This document shows positions 61,651-64,000 of a DNA stretch of 64,000 nucleotides, in pieces. The first letter of the stretch is position 1, and every line of letters begins with the position of its first letter. Under the pieces are notes generated by a model. It had not been told where the DNA came from, ran no database searches, and saw only the letters and a program-made list of their open reading frames with translations. The DNA is from Pseudomaricurvus sp050633365 (lineage in GTDB: Bacteria; Pseudomonadota; Gammaproteobacteria; Pseudomonadales; Cellvibrionaceae). The translations under genes were made by a program, and so were the position numbers. The stretch is from contig JBOEGJ010000006.1 of assembly GCA_050633365.1 (NCBI GenBank), forward strand, positions 372,001 to 436,000, given 5' to 3'.

Positions 61651-62763
61651 TTAGGCCTTAGCGATGATGTCTTTTTCAGCTTCAGCTTTATCGTCGGCTT
61701 TTTTGCGAATCAAGCGTTCAAGATCATCCACTAGGTTGTCTTTTTTCAACTTTTGATTGGGCTCACCATCGACGTAAATCAGGTTGTTCGGGGTTCCCCC
61801 GGCCAAGCCAATATCCGCCTCTTTAGCTTCACCTGGACCGTTAACCACACAGCCAATCACCGCCACATCCAAGGGCGTGGTAATGTCTTCTAAACGAGTT
61901 TCAAGCTCATTCATCGTCTTGATTACGTCGAAGTTCTGGCGCGAACAACTGGGGCAAGCAATAAAGTTAATACCTTTACTGCGCAGCTTTAAACTCTTCA
62001 GTAAATCCCATCCGACTTTAACCTCTTCGACGGGATCTGCGGCCAAAGAAATCCTCAAGGTATCGCCGATACCATCCATCAATAGAGCCCCAAGGCCTAC
62101 CGCGGATTTGACCGTTCCAGCCCTCAAGCCACCGGCTTCGGTGATCCCCAAATGCAACGGCTGCTCAATTTGAGTCGCTAAGCCTCGATAGGCTTCAACG
62201 GCCATAAATACATCCGATGCCTTAACACTGACTTTAAAATCCTGAAAGTTCAGACCATCTAGAATATCCACATGCCTCAGTGCCGACTCGACCAGCGCCG
62301 CCGGAGTGGGTTCGCCGTATTTTTTCTGAATATCTTTTTCCAGAGAACCGGCGTTGACACCAATACGAATGGGTATATTCAAATCACGAGCCTTATCGAC
62401 CACGGCGCGAATGCGTTTTTCTCGACCAATATTACCGGGATTAATTCGCAAGCAGTCGACACCTAAGTCGGCCACTCGCAAGGCTATCCGATAATCAAAG
62501 TGAATGTCTGCAACTAATGGAATATCCACCTGCTTGCGGATGGCTCCGAAGGCTTCGGCGGCGTCCATGGTCGGCACTGAAACCCGAACGATATCAGCGC
62601 CAGCGTTTTGAATACGCTGAATTTGATCAACCGTCGCGGCAATATCGGTGGTCTCAGTGTTTGTCATACTCTGAACACTGATTGGCGCATCGCCGCCCAC
62701 GGGAACATCACCCACCATAATTTGGCGAGACTTACGACGTTTAATGGGAGATTCAAAATGCAT
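61651..62763 (-). CDS. ispG: 4-hydroxy-3-methylbut-2-en-1-yl diphosphate synthase IspG
   Basis: 370-residue [4Fe-4S] enzyme of the MEP isoprenoid pathway. N-terminus SRQIMVGDVPVGGDAPISVQSMTNT, TIM-barrel, cluster Cys in FIACPSCSRQNFDV and VIGCVVNGPGEAKEADIGLAGG. Length normal for the proteobacterial type. Confidence 0.96.
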   Translation of the reverse strand: MHFESPIKRRKSRQIMVGDVPVGGDAPISVQSMTNTETTDIAATVDQIQRIQNAGADIVRVSVPTMDAAEAFGAIRKQVDIPLVADIHFDYRIALRVADLGVDCLRINPGNIGREKRIRAVVDKARDLNIPIRIGVNAGSLEKDIQKKYGEPTPAALVESALRHVDILDGLNFQDFKVSVKASDVFMAVEAYRGLATQIEQPLHLGITEAGGLRAGTVKSAVGLGALLMDGIGDTLRISLAADPVEEVKVGWDLLKSLKLRSKGINFIACPSCSRQNFDVIKTMNELETRLEDITTPLDVAVIGCVVNGPGEAKEADIGLAGGTPNNLIYVDGEPNQKLKKDNLVDDLERLIRKKADDKAEAEKDIIAKA

Positions 62764-62780
62764 AACGGATTCTCTGAGAG

Positions 62781-63731
62781 TTATTCTGCGGTTTGACTGG
62801 TGCCGTCAGCAAAGACGTAAGCTCTCAAGGTTTTTCGAAAACCTCGTGGCTGCATGTGTACACCTTTGCCGTTCAAGCTCACTTGTGCCGCCCGAACATT
62901 GCCCAACATCAAAGTAAACGGAGCAACACCTTGCAACTGAGCATCGTCCCCTTTTTGATACAAATTGGCCGCGACTACATCATCGTTAGCGTCGGTCACT
63001 TCCAACCAACACTCGTCGGTAAAGCGAATCACTAATTGATCCAGGCTCGAGCCGTTAGAGCTTTGACTGACAACCAGCTGGGATTGCTCGGCGCTGGCTG
63101 CAGCGGCTGGCTGTGAACTGTCGGCGGCGATGGAAGATTCTTCAACCGCGGCTTTAGCCACGGATTCTTCACTGTCATGACTAACCGCTAGTGATGCTTG
63201 CTCGGCTTTTGAGGGGGCGTCCTGATCTGTCGCCTGAGTCGATTGTTGCGCGGATTCTTGCCCAATGACCACAGCCGAAGGTTCAGTCGTCGACGAGGAT
63301 GCCTCATCGTTATTCATCAGCGAGGAAAACAAAACCCAAATCACTACCAGCGCCACTACCGCAATGGCATAGTGGCGATTGTTAATACCGGTTGATTTAG
63401 GCTCATCTAGCGCCTCCTCTTGACGACGAGTCGTCTTAGACGGCGCCCCCGCAGTAGCCGGTTGCTGACGACTGGCGTGATAGGCCTCGATCAAACCATC
63501 AGCGGATTGATTCAAAATTCTGGCATAGGCTCGATAGTAACCGAGAACAAAGGGCTCGGGTGGAAGGTTCTCAAATTGATCGGATTCCAGCCAGAGAATA
63601 TAAGATTCTGTAAGTCGCAATTGCTCGGCAACATACTGCACACTAAAATTGCAAGCTTCTCGTTCTTGCAGTAAAAGCTGCCCCGGTGTTTTCACCGAGT
63701 CTAGCGGGCTTTGATCACTTGCATCTGTCAT
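62781..63731 (-). CDS. rodZ: cytoskeleton protein RodZ
   Basis: 316 residues. Cytoplasmic HTH domain (about 10-85; GQLLLQEREACNFSVQYVAEQLRLTESYILWLE), a membrane helix (about 122-140; YAIAVVALVVIWVLFSS), a Ser/Ala/Glu-rich periplasmic linker, and the C-terminal DUF4115 beta domain (about 225-310; FTDECWLEVTDANDDVVAANLY). It binds MreB and sets rod shape. Same order with pilW and ispG as in other gammaproteobacteria. Confidence 0.92.
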   Translation of the reverse strand: MTDASDQSPLDSVKTPGQLLLQEREACNFSVQYVAEQLRLTESYILWLESDQFENLPPEPFVLGYYRAYARILNQSADGLIEAYHASRQQPATAGAPSKTTRRQEEALDEPKSTGINNRHYAIAVVALVVIWVLFSSLMNNDEASSSTTEPSAVVIGQESAQQSTQATDQDAPSKAEQASLAVSHDSEESVAKAAVEESSIAADSSQPAAAASAEQSQLVVSQSSNGSSLDQLVIRFTDECWLEVTDANDDVVAANLYQKGDDAQLQGVAPFTLMLGNVRAAQVSLNGKGVHMQPRGFRKTLRAYVFADGTSQTAE

Positions 63732-63742
63732 AACGGCCTTAA

Positions 63743-64000
63743 TTACTCCGCGGTCTTTTTATATTCGAGGTATTCAGCAGAATAAGGGTGTAAATTCTTC
63801 AGGGCCAAAGCGTAACTGGCCTCTTTATCTTTATTGCCGTAAATGCGCTCAATACGAATCCCAATCCATAGACTACGCGGCGTTGGTCGAGCCGAGCGAC
63901 CGAATTGATCAAGATAGAACTTTGCGTTGGTGTAGTTTTTTTGCTTAAAGTACAAATCGGCAAGTTCTAACTGCGCCATAGGCACACGGTAGTTAATTTT
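63743..64000 (-). CDS. pilW: type IV pilus stability protein PilW (3' part)
   Basis: The C-terminal 85 residues of a TPR protein; the frame stays open to the window edge, so the start lies beyond 64000. The repeat AQLELADLYFKQKNYTNAKFYLDQF and the end ALALKNLHPYSAEYLEYKK match PilW/PilF proteins that help the PilQ secretin form. Position before rodZ supports this. Incomplete because of the window edge, not a mutation. Confidence 0.85.
   Translation of the reverse strand, partial: KINYRVPMAQLELADLYFKQKNYTNAKFYLDQFGRSARPTPRSLWIGIRIERIYGNKDKEASYALALKNLHPYSAEYLEYKKTAE

Overview
The window comes from the chromosome of a free-living gammaproteobacterium, probably aquatic or marine. This rests on a complete mannose-sensitive haemagglutinin (MSHA) type IV pilus locus, the gammaproteobacterial order pilW-rodZ-ispG-hisS-yfgM-bamB-der, E. 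coli-like FldB, TrhP, CobB and MnmC, a gammaproteobacterial-type LexA box and sigma-54-type promoters at the nitrate assimilation genes. I cannot name the genus. No rRNA, tRNA, CRISPR array or intact transposon was seen.

Layout. 1-0.8 kb: a VIT1/CCC1-type metal transporter. 0.9-17.3 kb: sixteen MSHA genes on the minus strand in the order mshI, mshI2, J, K, L, M, N, E, G, B, A, C, D, O, P, Q, most of them overlapping or nearly abutting. 17.7-28.4 kb: housekeeping and accessory genes (trmL, fldB, mnmC, a ComFB-domain protein, a DUF502 protein, a glutaminyl cyclase, a diguanylate cyclase, trhP, two paralogous periplasmic binding proteins, cobB). 28.6-34.2 kb: an aromatic aminotransferase and 4-hydroxyphenylpyruvate dioxygenase with a divergent MarR regulator, then an AraC regulator divergent from a ferredoxin-reductase-like flavoprotein. 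34.3-37.4 kb: three small accessory genes and an integron-type integrase with a LexA box. 37.3-44.4 kb: nitrate and nitrite assimilation (cobA-nirB-nirD, divergent nasA). 44.9-50.5 kb: SDR and Nudix enzymes, molybdenum cofactor genes moaA-mobB-moaB, endonuclease I and a DUF3047 protein. 50.5-55.2 kb: a DsbA-like protein and a four-gene signalling operon. 55.5-64 kb: GNAT and VOC proteins, then der, bamB, yfgM, hisS, ispG, rodZ and the 3' part of pilW.

How genes work together. NasA needs the molybdopterin-guanine cofactor made with MoaA, MoaB and MobB. NirB needs sirohaem, whose precursor is made by CobA. The nasA and cobA-nirBD units diverge from one control region that has a sigma-54-like promoter facing each way. 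Several proteins belong to the cyclic di-GMP economy: a DUF484-GGDEF synthase, an HD-GYP hydrolase, the MshE ATPase with its MshEN receptor domain, and a ComFB-domain protein.

The best candidate for a poorly described system is the minus-strand operon at 51221-55170: a coiled-coil protein, a longin/roadblock-like membrane protein with an OmpA peptidoglycan-binding end, a Rab/Ras-like small GTPase and an HD-GYP phosphodiesterase, the last three with overlapping or nearly touching reading frames. Other points worth attention are the SOS-box integron integrase whose reading frame runs through the nirD terminator and antisense to nirD, regularly spaced repeats that look like MarR and AraC operators, and several intergenic tandem repeats.
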